Program-made: the position numbers and the translations under genes
Notes under the pieces: generated by a model
Seen by the model: only the letters and a program-made list of their open reading frames with translations
Databases searched by the model: none
What the model was told of the DNA's origin: nothing
Shown: one piece after another, positions 18,744 to 32,005 of the stretch
Numbering within the stretch: position 1 is the stretch's first letter
How the letters are laid out: every line of letters starts with the position of its first letter
Source of the DNA: Deinandra increscens subsp. villosa
Taxonomy: Eukaryota; Streptophyta; Magnoliopsida; Asterales; Asteraceae
Direction: 5' to 3'
Assembly: GCA_039602395.1 (NCBI GenBank)
Contig: JBCNJP010000025.1
Location: 98,125,265 to 98,189,264, forward strand
DNA length: 64,000 bases

Positions 18744-21700
18744 ATGAGATTACACAAAGTCTACCACCGATTCTCTCTCTCTTCTCTCACTTCTCCCCCT
18801 TTTCTTCTTCCTCCATCTTCAACCCTTTTCTCTCATTATTCCCCCCCTTCTATCCTCTCCAAACGTTGCCGAATTTCATCATCCAGAACGCGGAATCCTT
18901 CAGATAATCGTTTTCTGCAATCTATGTCTACCTCAAGGCTACAAAATCTCGTCCCTGTTGGTTCAATCGCCACCGAAGACGCAGCTGGTCCTAACGGCTC
19001 TGTAGATGCATATGAAGATGATGGTAACTTTCATTTACTGTAGCTTGTGTGTTCGTATGAATTGGTTGTTATTGAAGCTCAATTAAGAACACTAATTATA
19101 CAATTTGTACAATCGAATAGTAGAAAATTCAAACTGCGATCCGGTTTTGAGTGTTCAGTCTTCTCCGAATTTCATTTATTGAAAGTTTCTGCAAATTGAT
19201 GAATGTTTCAGTAGGCAGATGACTGTGTGTTGCACACTATATGGATTTTATTTGTTGATTGTTGAGTTCATTAGTGACTTCTTTCTAATATGCTTATATG
19301 CATATGTTGGTTTATGTATCTCTGAAGCTTGAAATTATATTCACAGTAGATTATCTTAGGAGTTTTTAATGGACTGACAGCCTCTTTCTCCTTTTAAATG
19401 TGGTGTGATCAGAGTTAAACAGTGGATATCGTCTTCCTCCGTCAGAAATTAGAGATATTGTTGATGCGCCACCTCTCCCAGCTTTATCATTTTCTCCAAA
19501 AAGGGATAAGATTCTGTTCCTGAAGAGAAGAGCTCTACCTCCATTGTCAGAATTGGCAAAACCAGAGGACAAGCTTGCAGGCATTCGTATCGATGGCAAA
19601 TCTAACACCCGTAGCAGGATGTGAGTCATGAGTATAATCATTTCTGAGTCCTTAAATTCAGTTGGTATGAATTCGATTGAATAAAGTTTGTTGTTTAATT
19701 ATAGGTCGTTTTATACTGGTATTGGAATCCACGATTTGAAGGATGATGGGACATTAGGCCCAGAAAAGTTGATACATGGCTTTCCAGAAGGATCCAAGAT
19801 CAACTTTGTTACCTGGTAACTTCCATCATCTTTGTTTTTATTTTTCTTTTAGGGCGAACCAAATTCAAATTTGGTGCAAAACAGAAACCGACTTACACTT
19901 GTGTTACTGATTTTAGCAGCCAAGTTACATTTTATTACCAATTGTAGCAACAGATGACCTGTTCGACCGGGAGCAGGTCAGTTTTGTATGCTTATCTTTA
20001 AAAAGTTGCTAACGTGACATCTTATTTGTCATTTTAGGATATGTGTATATGCCATGCTTGCTTCTGATCACTTGAATATAATTCCCTAAAAAACGTTTTT
20101 CAAAGTTGTACATAGATTTTAGTTTTTAAATTGCAGGTAAAATCTGTTTAAAATGATATTGGTTTCTAAGACTGATAATAGGCTGTTAGCTTGTTTCTTT
20201 TTTGTGTGTAACTTAAAGTTGGTTGCTAATATCTGGATCTATTTCATGCAGTTTGTCTTTTTTTCCATAATACCTTGCTACACTGCTGTGTCATTTCCTT
20301 TTATTTTATAGTTAATTTAGCTTCTTTATTCTTAACAAGGTCAACTGATGGCAAGCATTTAGCTTTCAGCATTCGGCAAGACCAGGTAATTGCCAAAATA
20401 TGACTAATATTGAACCTAATAAATAAAATGTGCTATACTAAATGATTTATCATCCACTCATTTACGAAATTCTGGAAAGCGTGATGTTTTGCTTAATGAT
20501 CATAACCATCTGACGAATTGAATGATACAGGAGGATGATCGTGACAGTAAGCTTAGAGTATGGGTTGCAGATGTGGAAACAGGAAAATCTAAGCCATTGT
20601 TTCCGTCATCAGATGTGTTTCTTAATGCAGTTTTTGACAAGTATGGACCATTTTCTGCTGAGGTGGCAAAATTGGTGGGTAGGGTAACGGGTCAACATAG
20701 AAAGGGTCAGTCGTGTTACCCAAAAACATTATTTTTATTAAAATTTTGGAATTTTTGTGTAATTAAAATGCTCAATATAGCTACAAAAACTCCAATGACA
20801 ATAATAATCTAAGGAGTTAGGAGACTTTCAAGCACTTGTATACACTTCAAATGACTTAAGGCCTGTATGATTCATTTCCTTTTTTGTAAAACTTTTTAAC
20901 TTAAACAATTTAATCTTTCAGGATACAACATAACCCAAATCAACCCATTTCTATTTAAATGGGTTGAACTCGCCACTTCTAATTTTCATGTATGAAATCA
21001 GACAATTTTAAACAAAGTAACAACTGTTTTGCTAATAATATAAATTTTTTTTATTTGACTTTCAGTTACGTATGGGTGGATAATTCAACTCTCTTAGTTT
21101 GTACAATCCCAGCATCTAGAGGAAACCCACCAAAGAAACCATTAGTCCCCTCAGGTCCTAAGATCCAATCAAATGAACAGAAAAGCATTGTTCAAGCCCG
21201 GACCTACCAAGATCTACTCAAAGATGAATATGATGAAGATTTATTTGAATATTATGCCACGTCACAGCTTGTTTTGGTGACATTAGATGGGACTGTGAAA
21301 TTATTCGGGGAGCCATCTATATATACATCACTAGACCCATCTCCTGATCAGAAATATATTTTACTTAGTTCAATGCCTAGACCATTTTCTTTTAACGTGC
21401 CGTGTGGAAGATTTCCTAAAAAAGTCGATTTGTGGTCGGCTGATGGAAAATTCCTTAGGACGCTTTGTGAGTTGCCTGTTGCTGAGGATATTCCAATTGC
21501 ATTTAATAGTGTTAGGAAAGGCATGCGGTCTTTAAATTGGAGGGCAGATAAGCCTTCAGATCTCTACTGGTATGTATGTTTTTTTGCTTAAAAAAATTGC
21601 GTGGTTTTAGACTTTTAGGGGTTGTTTGAGATTGCGCATTAAACTGCACATAAGGAGAAGTAGATAATCAACTTAATGAAAACAACTTATTTCACAAACT

Positions 21701-24700
21701 TGTAATCTTGAATCCACTAGCAATTGTCAGTTTGATATAAGCAATCTGTATCTGCTTACTGAAAACAGCTTATTTCACCCTGATAACAAGCAGAATTCTC
21801 TTCATAAAAAAACTCTAAAGCCCTTATTTGCTTAAAAAAACACAATTATCAGTTAAGGTGTTTAAATAAGCAACCCCGAACACCCCTTAGCAAATCCACA
21901 AGGTCATTATTACAATTGACAATGCAAACCTATCTGGTTGAAAGATGTTCTATCACGGTGTAGGTGGTATTAAGGCACCAAGGACATCTACTATATACAC
22001 GAGAATCTTGTAATATGCTCAATGGAGATTATGAAATATGCCACTTAAAAATGTGTAAATATATTTATTATATGTATTAATGGGTGTTTGACATTGCGTT
22101 TTCAAAGTGTGTGGAATATGGAATCATTAAATGTAAAAGGGCCCGGCTATGGGAGATATCGTTTTGATGAGCTTTTGTTGTTTGAAGCTGCTTTTTACTT
22201 TTTAGAACAGCAAACACATGCACCTATAGGCATGGGACTTGAACCCCCATCATCATGGGGAGGGACACCATATGTACAATAGTACACTACCGATACCGTT
22301 GGGCTACAAGTTCTTTGGTGTTTAAAGCTGTGATAATCAGATAATCAGTTGTTTGTGTGTTAGGCAAATTATGTTTATTAAGGACTTAAGAGGTAAAATG
22401 ACCCCTAAATCATCAGATAATCATGATCAGTTTTGCTTCAGCCATTCCAGAACTGATTATTTGATGTCTAAATAATTTGATAATTGGAATCAGTTTCACC
22501 ATACCCAAACACTAGAAACTGATTATTTGTGACTTGAAAAAGCATGGTCAAACACCCCTAAATATATTGTTTCCTGCATAATTGGTTTGTATAAATGCTA
22601 TTTTCATAAGTAATCATTTAATTGAAGGGTGGAGACACAAGACGGTGGTGATGCCAAAGTAGAAGTTTCTCCTCGTGACATAGTCTACACACAAGCTGCT
22701 GATGCCCCTGAAGATGAAAAGCCAAACGTCTTTTTTAAGCTTGATCTTCGTTATGGGTAAGTTTTCAATTAAATCACACATGAACACATTAATTATGCCA
22801 CAAATTAGTTAGTTAGCTGCTTATATGTTCAAACTATATCCATCAATACACATTTGATTTTATGCAGAGGAATTAGCTGGTGCGATGATTCACTTGCCCT
22901 AATATATGAATCTTGGTACAAAACACGACGTGTAAGAACCTGGTTGGTTGCCCCTGGGTCCCATGAGACCCCACGTTTATTATTTGATAGATCATCTGAA
23001 GATGCATACTCTGACCCTGGTTCTCCCATGTTGAGGAGAACTCCAGCTGGAACTTATATTATTGCTAAATTTAAGAAGGAAGACAAGGAAGGGACATATT
23101 TATTACTAAATGGTAGTGGTGCTACCCCAGAAGGAAACATACCTTTCCTAGACCTCTTTGACATGTAAGTGTTGCTATTATAGTCGAGGTGAGAATATAG
23201 GAGGGTCAAAACTGATTTGGGTTGAAACATGTCAATTCTAGTACTGTAGAAATGGTTGAGGCCTGGTTGATCTGCAAACACTTTGTGTCTATTTTTTAAT
23301 GGGTTTAGAAAAAATAAACATGTTAACAGTGATTACAAAAACAATAATTCACAGTAATAATTTAATCTCAGAATAAAATGATTTTAAGAGGTTGTATGCA
23401 TTGAAATAGACTTTGGTTTATTTCTAACTCGTTCGATGTTCGATCCCATCTGACTCGTTCGATGTTCGAACCCATCTGACTCGTTCCACTTTTAGTTAAT
23501 TTTTTATTTGACCTGTTTGAGATAACACAACCAACGTCGATAATGTGCAAGTCTATAGGTCAAAATTACCGAATATAGATTATGACGTTAGTTGCACCGA
23601 AATGTAACTTACTTTCACATTTTTCTAGTGTAAGGAAGACGTATTTTCCTGTTGTACAGGACATTAAAAAAAGAAGTCTTTTATCATTGTATGGCACCTG
23701 TTTTTTCTCTACTTTATGACCCGGTGGCGTGCCATGTCATTGTTTCACATGCTATAGAACTATAGAAGGTTACACATGTTGGTACAAACTTTAAAGTATG
23801 TTACATAAGATGTCGGGAAATGTTTTTTCTTGAATACAATGACAAAAGGGTGAGAGCTAGTTACATTTTAATGTAGCATACCCAAAATTATATATATGAT
23901 CTTTTTTCATCTGGCTCAACTTATTTCAGAGACACAGGAGATAAAGAAAGAATATGGCAGAGCGACAAGGAGAAATATTATGAGAGTGTTGTGGCTTTAA
24001 TGTCTGACCAAAGTGAAGGAGACCTGAATGTGAATGGGTTAAAAGTGTTGACTTCCAAAGAATCAAAGACGGAAAACACCCAATATTATTTACAACAATG
24101 GCCTGATAAGAAATCATGTCAAATCACAAGCTTCCCACACCCATACCCTCAGTTGGCATCATTACAGAAGGAAATGATACGTTACCAAAGGCGAGATGGG
24201 GTTCAATTGACTGCAACTTTGTACCTGCCACCTGGCTATGACCCGTCAAAAGATGGCCCACTACCATGTTTGGTTTGGTCTTATCCTGGAGAGTTTAAAA
24301 ATAAAGAAGCAGCAGGTCAAGTTCGTGGATCCCCTAATGAGTTTGCTGGCATAGGTCCAACATCACCACTACTTTGGTTGGCAAGGAGGCATGGCTAAAT
24401 TTGTTATTGTTAAAACGATCTCTCTTTAATATTTTTTTATGGTTTTCCATCATTATTTGACTAATTTATGGCCCTTTTATGTTTTGCAGATTTGCTATAT
24501 TATCTGGGCCAACAATTCCTATCATTGGTGAGGGCAAGGAAGAAGCAAATGATAGGTAATATTTTGTAGTTTTTTGTGACTGTTTCTCCCAGTTTAGAGA
24601 CTAATATTTCTAAATTTATTTGGTGAGCAGTTACGTTGAGCAACTTGTCGGGAGTGCAGAAGCTGCAGTGGAGGAAGTTATCCGGCGTGGGGTAAACACT

Positions 24701-27700
24701 TTTCTTTTGACCCACGTACTTATGAGTAGGCTTATTTGGTTTATGGTTTATGAGTTTATCTTAAACTGGTAAAATAAAAAAATGTAAACAGAAAGGGAAT
24801 GGACTGAATGGATTAAACAGCTAACCAGAAAGTGTGTTTAATATACAGACTCATAAATTTTATTTATTTATTTTTTGTTATTTTTTTTAATTTTTAATAT
24901 AAAAAATATAAACTACAGTTGTCATAATAAAATTTCCGTCATCATATGTAACACATTAGGTATTTATTAATCAGTCTTTTTAATAGACAAAAAGTGGTCT
25001 TGGTCAACCCGACCCAACCAACTCATTTCGGCCCAAACAAAAAAGTACTGGTTCTTACTTGGAACTCTTTTTTATCCATTACCAAACAACTCGTCAATCT
25101 TGCCACCTATACTTGGAGATCTATTTTATTGGTGCTATTTGTAACAAATACTGAAGGTGGCTCATCCAAACAAAATTGCTATTGGGGGACATTCTTATGG
25201 GGCTTTCATGACTGCAAATCTTTTGGCTCATGCACCTCATCTTTTCTCTTGTGGAATTGCTCGTTCAGGCGCTTATAATAGAACACTTACACCTTTTGGG
25301 TTTCAGGTAACATCTTGTTTTGTTTATTGGTTATTACATCTTGTTTTGTTTATTAGTTTTTGTAATGGATACTGTATCTATGGATTTATTTTTGTTCATT
25401 AGAATGAAGATAGAACGTTGTGGGAAGCTACTGATACTTACATCAAGATGAGCCCGTTTATGTCTGCCAATAAGATTAAGAAGCCCATTTTGCTTATTCA
25501 TGGAGAAGAAGACAACAATTCCGGAACGTTAACAATGCAGGTTAGATTTAGTACTTTATTGCAAAACCTTTCATTTTATCTTTCCTACAAATTTAAGATA
25601 TTTGAGTTCATAGCTAGAGGTGACAATTTCGGTCCATATGCTTACAAATGGGCGTTTTGGGTTATGTAACATCTCAAATGAGTACTTGAGTAGAAGTTAA
25701 CAAAATAGCTATAAGGGAAATGGGCCTCAACTCCTAAATCACACGTGTATTTTTTAATGTATATGTTGAAACATTTTATTAAGAAGAAGATTAATACCGA
25801 AATAATATACAACAACCATACCTAGTGGATTCCACCCATACCATAGCAATGAGCTATTGATAGTTCTGGGGAGGGTGTGATGTAGGTAAACCTTACCTTT
25901 AACTTAAGGAAAGTGAGGCTGCTTCTAGGGAGAACCCCAACTCTAAATCAAACAAGAGACAAACAAAAATGGTACTAAGATTATGGTAAAGAGAGGGTGA
26001 AAAAGGTAGATAACTAGATATCAACATGTATAACAACACATATAATATCATACAGTCACACATAGCCAAAAAGGTAGTAAGACAGTAGCATGCAAACGTC
26101 CCCTTAAAGACTAAGACAATCTAAGCCCTAAGACTGATACAACAAGGAAGTAAGTCGGTACCACGCAAACGCCCCCTTAAAGACCAAGACAAACTAATCT
26201 TCAAGACTAAGACATCACTGTCCCTAAAAGTCCTTAACCTTAATCTTATGCCTCCATAAATTTCTATCATGGACCATGTCCTTAGAGATGTGTAACTCTA
26301 GCAAATCATATCTAATATGCTCATCCCAAGTTAACTTGGGCCTTCCTCTACACCTCCTCCCCTCCATAGTGAGACTTACTACAACTCTAACCGGTGAAGA
26401 CACTTGCCTCATCTTTACATGCTTAGATCATCTCAATCTTTCCTCCCCTATATTTTCCACTATACTAGCCATTCCTAGCCTATCTAAAAAAACCCCATTC
26501 TTTATCCTATCTAGCCTTGCGTGCCCACACATCCATCTCAACATCCTCATCTTTGCTACTTCCATCTTACGCGCATGTGCCTTCTTGAGGGCCCAACAGT
26601 TTCTTCCATATAGCATATTTGGTCGAACCACAACCCTATTAAGTTTCCCCTTTTAACTTGGGAAGCTCTTGTCACACGGTACCCCCTCCACCTGCACCAG
26701 CATGCTTGTGCTCGATGTTGGACATCACTATCTATGTCCCTATCACTCTGCATAAACGATCCTAACTACTGAAACTTAGTTGTGTGCAGAACCACTTGAA
26801 AAGATTGTTAAAGTAGGTTTGCCATCTCAACTTGATATCATGTTCCTTGACTAGAACTAACCCATCCTCTCCCTTAGCTTTGGCAATCCTAAACATATCA
26901 TGCTCCCTTTCCTTTGTTTTTAGGCGCTCATTCTATCTATATGTTGTGCTCTTTGCCTCCGCCATGGCGCCATGGTCTTTTTTGCCTCAATCTTGCCCTT
27001 TTTGTATTTCTCTCTTAATACCTCTTCTCCCTCTCGTTTGTACGCCCTAGGAGCTCCCTAAAACTCCCTGCTTATCCCTTATATTAGTTTGCACATGCTC
27101 ATTCCACCACCAAAACTCCTTATGCCCACATGCCTTTCCCTTTTGGACCCCAAAGTCTCCTCCACCAGAGTAATGGTGGTCACCATAGCACCCCACGTCC
27201 TATTTGCATCCCCACCATGTTGAGTTACTGACATCGAGATAACCTTATCCCTAAAAAGTAAACACTATACGATGTATTCTTGTCGTCCTTCAAACTTACA
27301 CTAATTGTTTATAAAAAAAATAGAAGTTTTCTAGTTTTCAACAAAAATCTGTTCCGGGTCAACTCAACCCATCTTGACCCCGCACAAAACTACTCTCTCC
27401 GTCTCAAAATTACGATCAATATTAGTATTTTAGTATTTCCTAAAATAACTCCAGTTTTAGAAACAGATACTTAATATTATTATCATCTTTCCCATCTTGC
27501 CCTTAGTTAATCATAAAAAATTGCATGTGTTTTTTAAATGCACCTAGTCTAAAGTTAGCATTCTACTAATTAAAAAACAACATTAATTAATTGACCACAA
27601 GGGCTTGTCCTAGTGGTCAAGCTTATCGATAGCGACCGTCGCGGACGCGATCGCGCGATTTATCACGTTGCGGCCTTGCTCCGCGATTTGGAAAATAGCG

Positions 27701-29163
27701 GTATAAAGCGACGCTTGTAGCGTCGCCGGAAGAAACACCGGAGGAATCGCCGGAGCAAAGAAAGGGGACGACTTGGAGTTAGGCGGCGATTGAAATGCTG
27801 GGGTATAAAGTGATGATTTTAGTGTCGCCAGAAGAATTACCGGAGGAAACGCCGGAGGAATCGCCGGAGGAATCGCCGGAGGAATCGCCGGAGGAATCGC
27901 CGGACGAGTAACCTGACCTGCAGGGAGTTAGCGGCGATTCATGTGGAAATATAAAACCCTAGTATTTTTATTATGTAAAAGTTACAGTTACACCCCTTCT
28001 ACTTTAAAAAGTATATAATTACTACCCTTTCATTTAAAAAGTATCTAAATAGGTTTATAAAATACTTAATACATCTAAAAATATTTTCATGTTTCATTAA
28101 ACTTTTGGTATTTTGTTATTTATACAATATTTATGTTTACTTTTATAATTTTATATATATAATTTTATATTTTTTTAATTTTATACACTATTCTAATGGG
28201 ATATATATTTAAAAAAATTTATGTTATTGTATCGCTATATTTAAAATAGCTGTCGCTATTTATCGCTATTCGCTACGTAGCGTATAGGTAGGTCATCGCT
28301 ATTTTCCGCTATTCGCTATCGATAAGCTTGCTAGTGGTCATTGGTGATGATGGGAAGACTTGGGACCTAAAGGTCACAAGTCTGATCCCTGGATCCCCTA
28401 GGTTTTACAACCCGGCCGTTCACAGATGTGGGTTTTCCCTTGAATGGGCTCAAATGGTGGGCTTTGGTTACCCAACACTCCGCGAATTCGTGTGTGTTTG
28501 GGGTACCACTTTGCCATCGTGTTACTCCTGGTAGCCGGGCTTCTTTCTTAGTTGGTCGTTTAAAAAAAAAAAGAGAAAAGAAAAAAGAAAAAAGAAATAG
28601 CTTTATTTGTGGATATCTTAAATTATTTTTATTTGTGACAGTAATTTGGGACGGAAGAAGTAAGTCAGTAACCCTAAACCCAACCTACCTATTTTTCCAC
28701 CTTAACAAGTGACCCTAAACGCAACCTACCTATTTTTCCACCTTATCCCATCACTCAACATGTGATCTATGTTTTTCAACTTTTTTTATGGGTGCAGTTT
28801 TCTTTGTGATACATGTGATATTGAATGATTATTGTTAATGTTATGATGATGCAGTCAGATCGTTTCTTCAATGCTTTAAAAGGACATGGGGCCCTCTCTC
28901 GCCTTGTCATCCTACCATTTGAGAGCCACGGTTATTCATCTCGGGAGAGCATAATGCATGTCCTCTGGGAGACTGATAGGTGGCTACAGAAGTATTGTGT
29001 TTCAAAATCTTCAGAAGATGTTGCATCAAAAGATGATGAAAGCAAAGGAACCGAAGGCTATGAGAATAAACCTGTTGCCTCTGGTGGTGGCGTGGTTGCT
29101 GAGCAGGAAGACATTGAAGTTGGCAGTCTTCTTCAGTTTAATACAAGATCATCACTTTGGTAA
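18744..29163 (+). CDS. CGEP: Chloroplast glutamyl endopeptidase (peptidase family S9D)
   Basis: Fourteen exons keep one frame to 955 residues: 18744-19023, 19413-19620, 19705-19815, 20340-20385, 20531-20640, 21066-21569, 22628-22756, 22868-23164, 23930-24388, 24490-24555, 24631-24691, 25157-25306, 25403-25540, 28855-29163. An in-frame ATG at 18702 also exists; 18744 (MRLHKVYHRF) is preferred because it starts a Ser/Pro-rich transit peptide. A beta-propeller-like region fills the middle. The alpha/beta-hydrolase domain has GGHSYGAF (Ser770), HGEEDNN (Asp844) and ESHGYS (His878), so the triad is complete. The C-terminus is RSSLW, which I recall as the end of the Arabidopsis enzyme. The stromal enzyme cleaves after Glu during protein turnover. 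Intron 9 uses a GC donor. Intron 13 is 3.3 kb and filled with transposons. Confidence 0.93.
22200..22325 (-). mobile_element. tRNA-derived SINE in CGEP intron 6
   Basis: On the minus strand an A-box-like CTTGTAGCCCAACGGTATCG (22291-22310) is followed 40-60 bases on by GGGGGTTCAAGTCCC (22234-22248), a good RNA polymerase III B box. Spacing and order fit a tRNA-derived SINE head. The body boundary towards 22130 is unclear. Confidence 0.6.
24389..24390 (+). other. GC splice donor of CGEP intron 9
   Basis: The exon ends TTGGCAAGGAG and the next bases are GCATGG, while the next exon opens after TTTTGCAG and continues RFAILSGPTIP. No GT donor keeps the reading frame here, so a GC-AG intron is the best fit. 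Confidence 0.7.
25806..27250 (-). pseudogene. 5'-truncated RTE-type LINE in CGEP intron 13
   Basis: Minus-strand fragments in several frames (26753-26224) match the C-terminal part of plant RTE-like endonuclease/reverse-transcriptase proteins: AQACWCRWRG, then ARKMEVAKMRMLRWMCGHARL, then GRPKLTWDEHIR. Frameshifts and stops break it. After the stop comes a 3' tail with GGTAAGGTTTACCTACATC and a GTATGGTTGTTGTATATT end, which is the familiar 3' end of this LINE family. It lies antisense to the host gene and is dead. Confidence 0.75.
27618..28330. mobile_element. hAT-type MITE nested in the SINE, 8-bp duplication CTAGTGGT
   Basis: Ends are CAAGCTTATCGATAGCGA (27618) and its inverse TCGCTATCGATAAGCTTG (28330). 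The 8-mer CTAGTGGT flanks both sides (27610-27617, 28331-28338). Length is 713 bases. The interior has a 12-base minisatellite, GCCGGAGGAATC (about 27838-27905). No transposase sequence is seen. Confidence 0.88.
27838..27905 (+). repeat. 12-base minisatellite GCCGGAGGAATC
   Basis: Five to six head-to-tail copies, the first with AAC in place of ATC, inside the 713-base hAT MITE. Confidence 0.8.
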
Positions 29164-29675
29164 TTTCTGATTTTACCATTTATGCAGTTATGCTCAAGCT
29201 AAATATACCTGCTAGGCGGCAATCTTGACCATTTGAATTAAAATTTGGTCGATCTGGGGCATATGCCATCTCCAGCCGGTCAAATCAGTAAATATTTGAA
29301 ACTTGGTTAAGAATGAGATAAATGTGTTAAAAGTCACCCAGGTGTATTCAAATTTAAATGCCTACCGACGTTTATAAAATAAAAAGTAAGGCTAACAGTT
29401 TAGAATTTTGATTTTTGTAATCATGTTTAATACATAAGCTATAAAATCCAAAAATCTACAGACACCCTTCAAATTACCTTTTGCAACCATTGGATTTAAT
29501 AAATTTAATCCTTAGTTATTTTTTGGGTTAATGTTCTATTTAAGATATTTATTTATTTATTTTTTAACTCTTATATATGATATTTTATATAAATATAAGT
29601 TTTTAATTATATTTGTGGGTTTTACTTAAGAATCTTTATTTTATTTTTTCCTTTATAACTTTTAATAGTAGGATC

Positions 29676-29808
29676 CAGTGGTGAAACTAGCTTATTAGGT
29701 CCAGGGGTTGCCCGTGCTACCCCTTAAAGCAGTGAATTTTTTTTTTTGGATTTTTTTTGTTTTATTTACGTGTGCTACGCCTTAAAATTTTTTCTAGTTT
29801 CGCTCCTG
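29676..29808. mobile_element. Short hAT-like MITE downstream of CGEP
   Basis: Ends CAGTGGTGAAACTAG and (inverted) CAGGAGCGAAACTAG agree at 12 of 15 positions. Flanks GTAGGATC and GTAGCACC agree at 6 of 8, an aged 8-bp duplication. The 133-base interior is T-rich. Confidence 0.55.
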
Positions 29809-31225
29809 GTAGCACCCTTTGTTGACATCAACTCTATTAAAACTTTTTACTCAACTCCATATTTTCGTACCTGTAGGTATGTCATCTTGGTTCGGTTGGA
29901 TATTTTGTTAATTTATATTGTTTTTAATATTAAATATCTTTCTCGAGCACCGGTTCTTATTTGAGGAAAATCGTTGCTTTGCAGATGTGCCACATCAGCT
30001 CCTGAGATAACATGATTGGCTGATGCTGTACAATTTAAAGATGAAGGGAAGGTTACTTTACAATCCCTGGAGTCTTCAATTAGATAGAAATTGTGTAATA
30101 ATATTGAAACATGAACTTGTCAATATGTGGAATTCTTTTGAAGAAATCATTCATTTTGATGGCTCGACACACTGACCTCGTGTTTGCGGGAGTCTCGGGT
30201 TGGTTTGGGTTTGGATGCATTTTAGTGACTTATGTTATTGTTGGCTGCAAATCATTAAAGCTAGCTTGCTACCTTTTGGATAAATGAAGTAAAGGTTCAC
30301 TGGATTCTAAACTCCTAACATCTGCATTCTTTATTACATACCAAAATGCAAGTAAGTTTTCACTTTTCTTTTATCATAATGTCTAGTAAAATGTTTTTTA
30401 TGGTTTAAAGTATGTGTCATTTGATTCATTTGCTTGTTATAACCGAAAAAAATGATATGATATCTGTTTTTTTATGTGCAATAACTGCTCAAAATGAGAG
30501 TTAATTTCTTTTTTTACAAGGACGTGTTTAGGGCCGGTCATGAGGATTTATGTGTCATGTTCCAACTAAATAAATGGGCCCCTTTTGAAAAAAAAGCATT
30601 GCAAATAGAAAAAGTCCTTAAATAAGTTATAACAATAAACATAAGAAATTTATATTTTGAAGTAGTTAACCGACAAAATATGTAGATCTCCTGGCATATT
30701 TTAATAAAAAATTGATTGATTAAGTCTTCATACTTTATATCTTATAATATTTCGTTCTCGATATCTATAATTGTAAACCTGTTAAGTGTTTCTTGTGATA
30801 TTGTTGATTATAAGTAAGATTTTATTAACATCAACTTTGAAAAACTTCTCTTTGCGGATGTCACTGTCACCATAATAGTCAATAATATTCACTAAAAAAT
30901 TCTTAAATAAGTCTGTTGTCTGATTCAGATCTCTAATTTGAATAGGTTTTTTTTTTCCTTTTTTTTTGGTTAGGTTTAAGTCTTACAAGGTTTAAAAGGG
31001 TGAAGTTACAAACGAACATAAATAATAGGATAATTAAATTAAATTTTAGTTGAAATTAGGCCAATACAATTAATATTAAACGTAACAAAATTATCATACA
31101 CTTACAAATATTTTAAAAAATGATCAAAAAATATAACAAAGCTAAAAAAATATATAAAACCTAATTATTCTTCTGTTCTTGATAATCACCTTCATCTTTG
31201 ACAAAAAACAACTTTTGACCTACAA
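29809..31225. other. Intergenic, 3' flank of CGEP
   Basis: TTTGCAG at about 29979-29985 could be a splice acceptor for a 3' untranslated exon of CGEP, but this cannot be decided from sequence. Otherwise AT-rich with no gene seen. Confidence 0.35.
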
Positions 31226-31625
31226 AAAATCGAGTTCATCGGTTACTACTCGTAAAACATTACATAAGTACATTTACATATGTAAATTTAGATAGATAAC
31301 GAGATGTGCATGTTACATATGTAAAATCGTTAAAAATCTTGACAAAATTTACCATATTGGTAAATTTAAATATGTAAATGATTGTTTAGATGTGTATTTT
31401 TCTAAATATCCAAAATGTTTAGGCACATTAGTTCAAGCACGAAGCATACGTAAATTTACATACGGGGCACGAGTTTACATATGTAAATTTAAATATATAA
31501 ATGAGATGAAACATAATACGTAAGTGAATAACATATGTAACGTCATTACGTAAGTAAGTTAACGGGCTTTTAATCATATTTTTAAGGGGCTTTTGATCAT
31601 ATTTTTAAGTAAAAGCCATAAAATT

Positions 31626-31762
31626 TCTTCCAGGGGTCGCGAAAAATTCGTTTCAGGGGTCGCGAAAAACCGAAAACCTATAAAAAAAAAAAATTTGCAC
31701 GTCGGGGTAAAAGTTCAGGGGTAGCGGGCGCTACCCCTGGGACCTTAGTAGGTCCGCCACTG
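31626..31762. mobile_element. Terminal fragment of the CAGTGGCGGA hAT family
   Basis: Nearly the same sequence as the right end of the element at 4497-5731 (CAGGGGTCGCGAAAA twice, GCACGTCGGGGTAAAAG, GCGGGCGCTACCCCTGG), ending TCCGCCACTG at 31762. A matching left end is not seen, so I call only a fragment. Confidence 0.7.
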
Positions 31763-32005
31763 TATACTTACATATGTACCATATTTTTTTAGGATATGCA
31801 TTTAATTATGAGCTACACATGTTACTTAAGTAAATCCACATACATTTTATTGAAAATTACATATGTAACTTTAAATAGATAATATATGTAACATGTAAGA
31901 TAAGTAAAATTACATAGATAATGAGATGTAACATGTTATATATGTAAAATTACATATGTAGCATCGTTGAAAATTCTTACAAGATTTACCATAATTACGT
32001 AGGTT

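Larger units (their letters stand above)
27590..28575 (+). mobile_element. tRNA-derived SINE split by a hAT insertion (CGEP intron 13)
   Basis: The SINE head GGGCTTGTCCTAGTGG (A box) at about 27601-27617 is cut off by the hAT element and resumes at 28331 with CTAGTGGTCATTGGTG, GACTTGGGACCTAAAGGTCA and a damaged B box (AAGTCTGATCCC). It ends in an A-rich tail at 28561-28600. Removing the insert and one CTAGTGGT copy restores a continuous SINE. Confidence 0.7.

Noticed and set aside
28328..28712. Frames of 68 and 94 codons in CGEP intron 13
   Set aside because: They lie in the SINE body and its A-rich tail.
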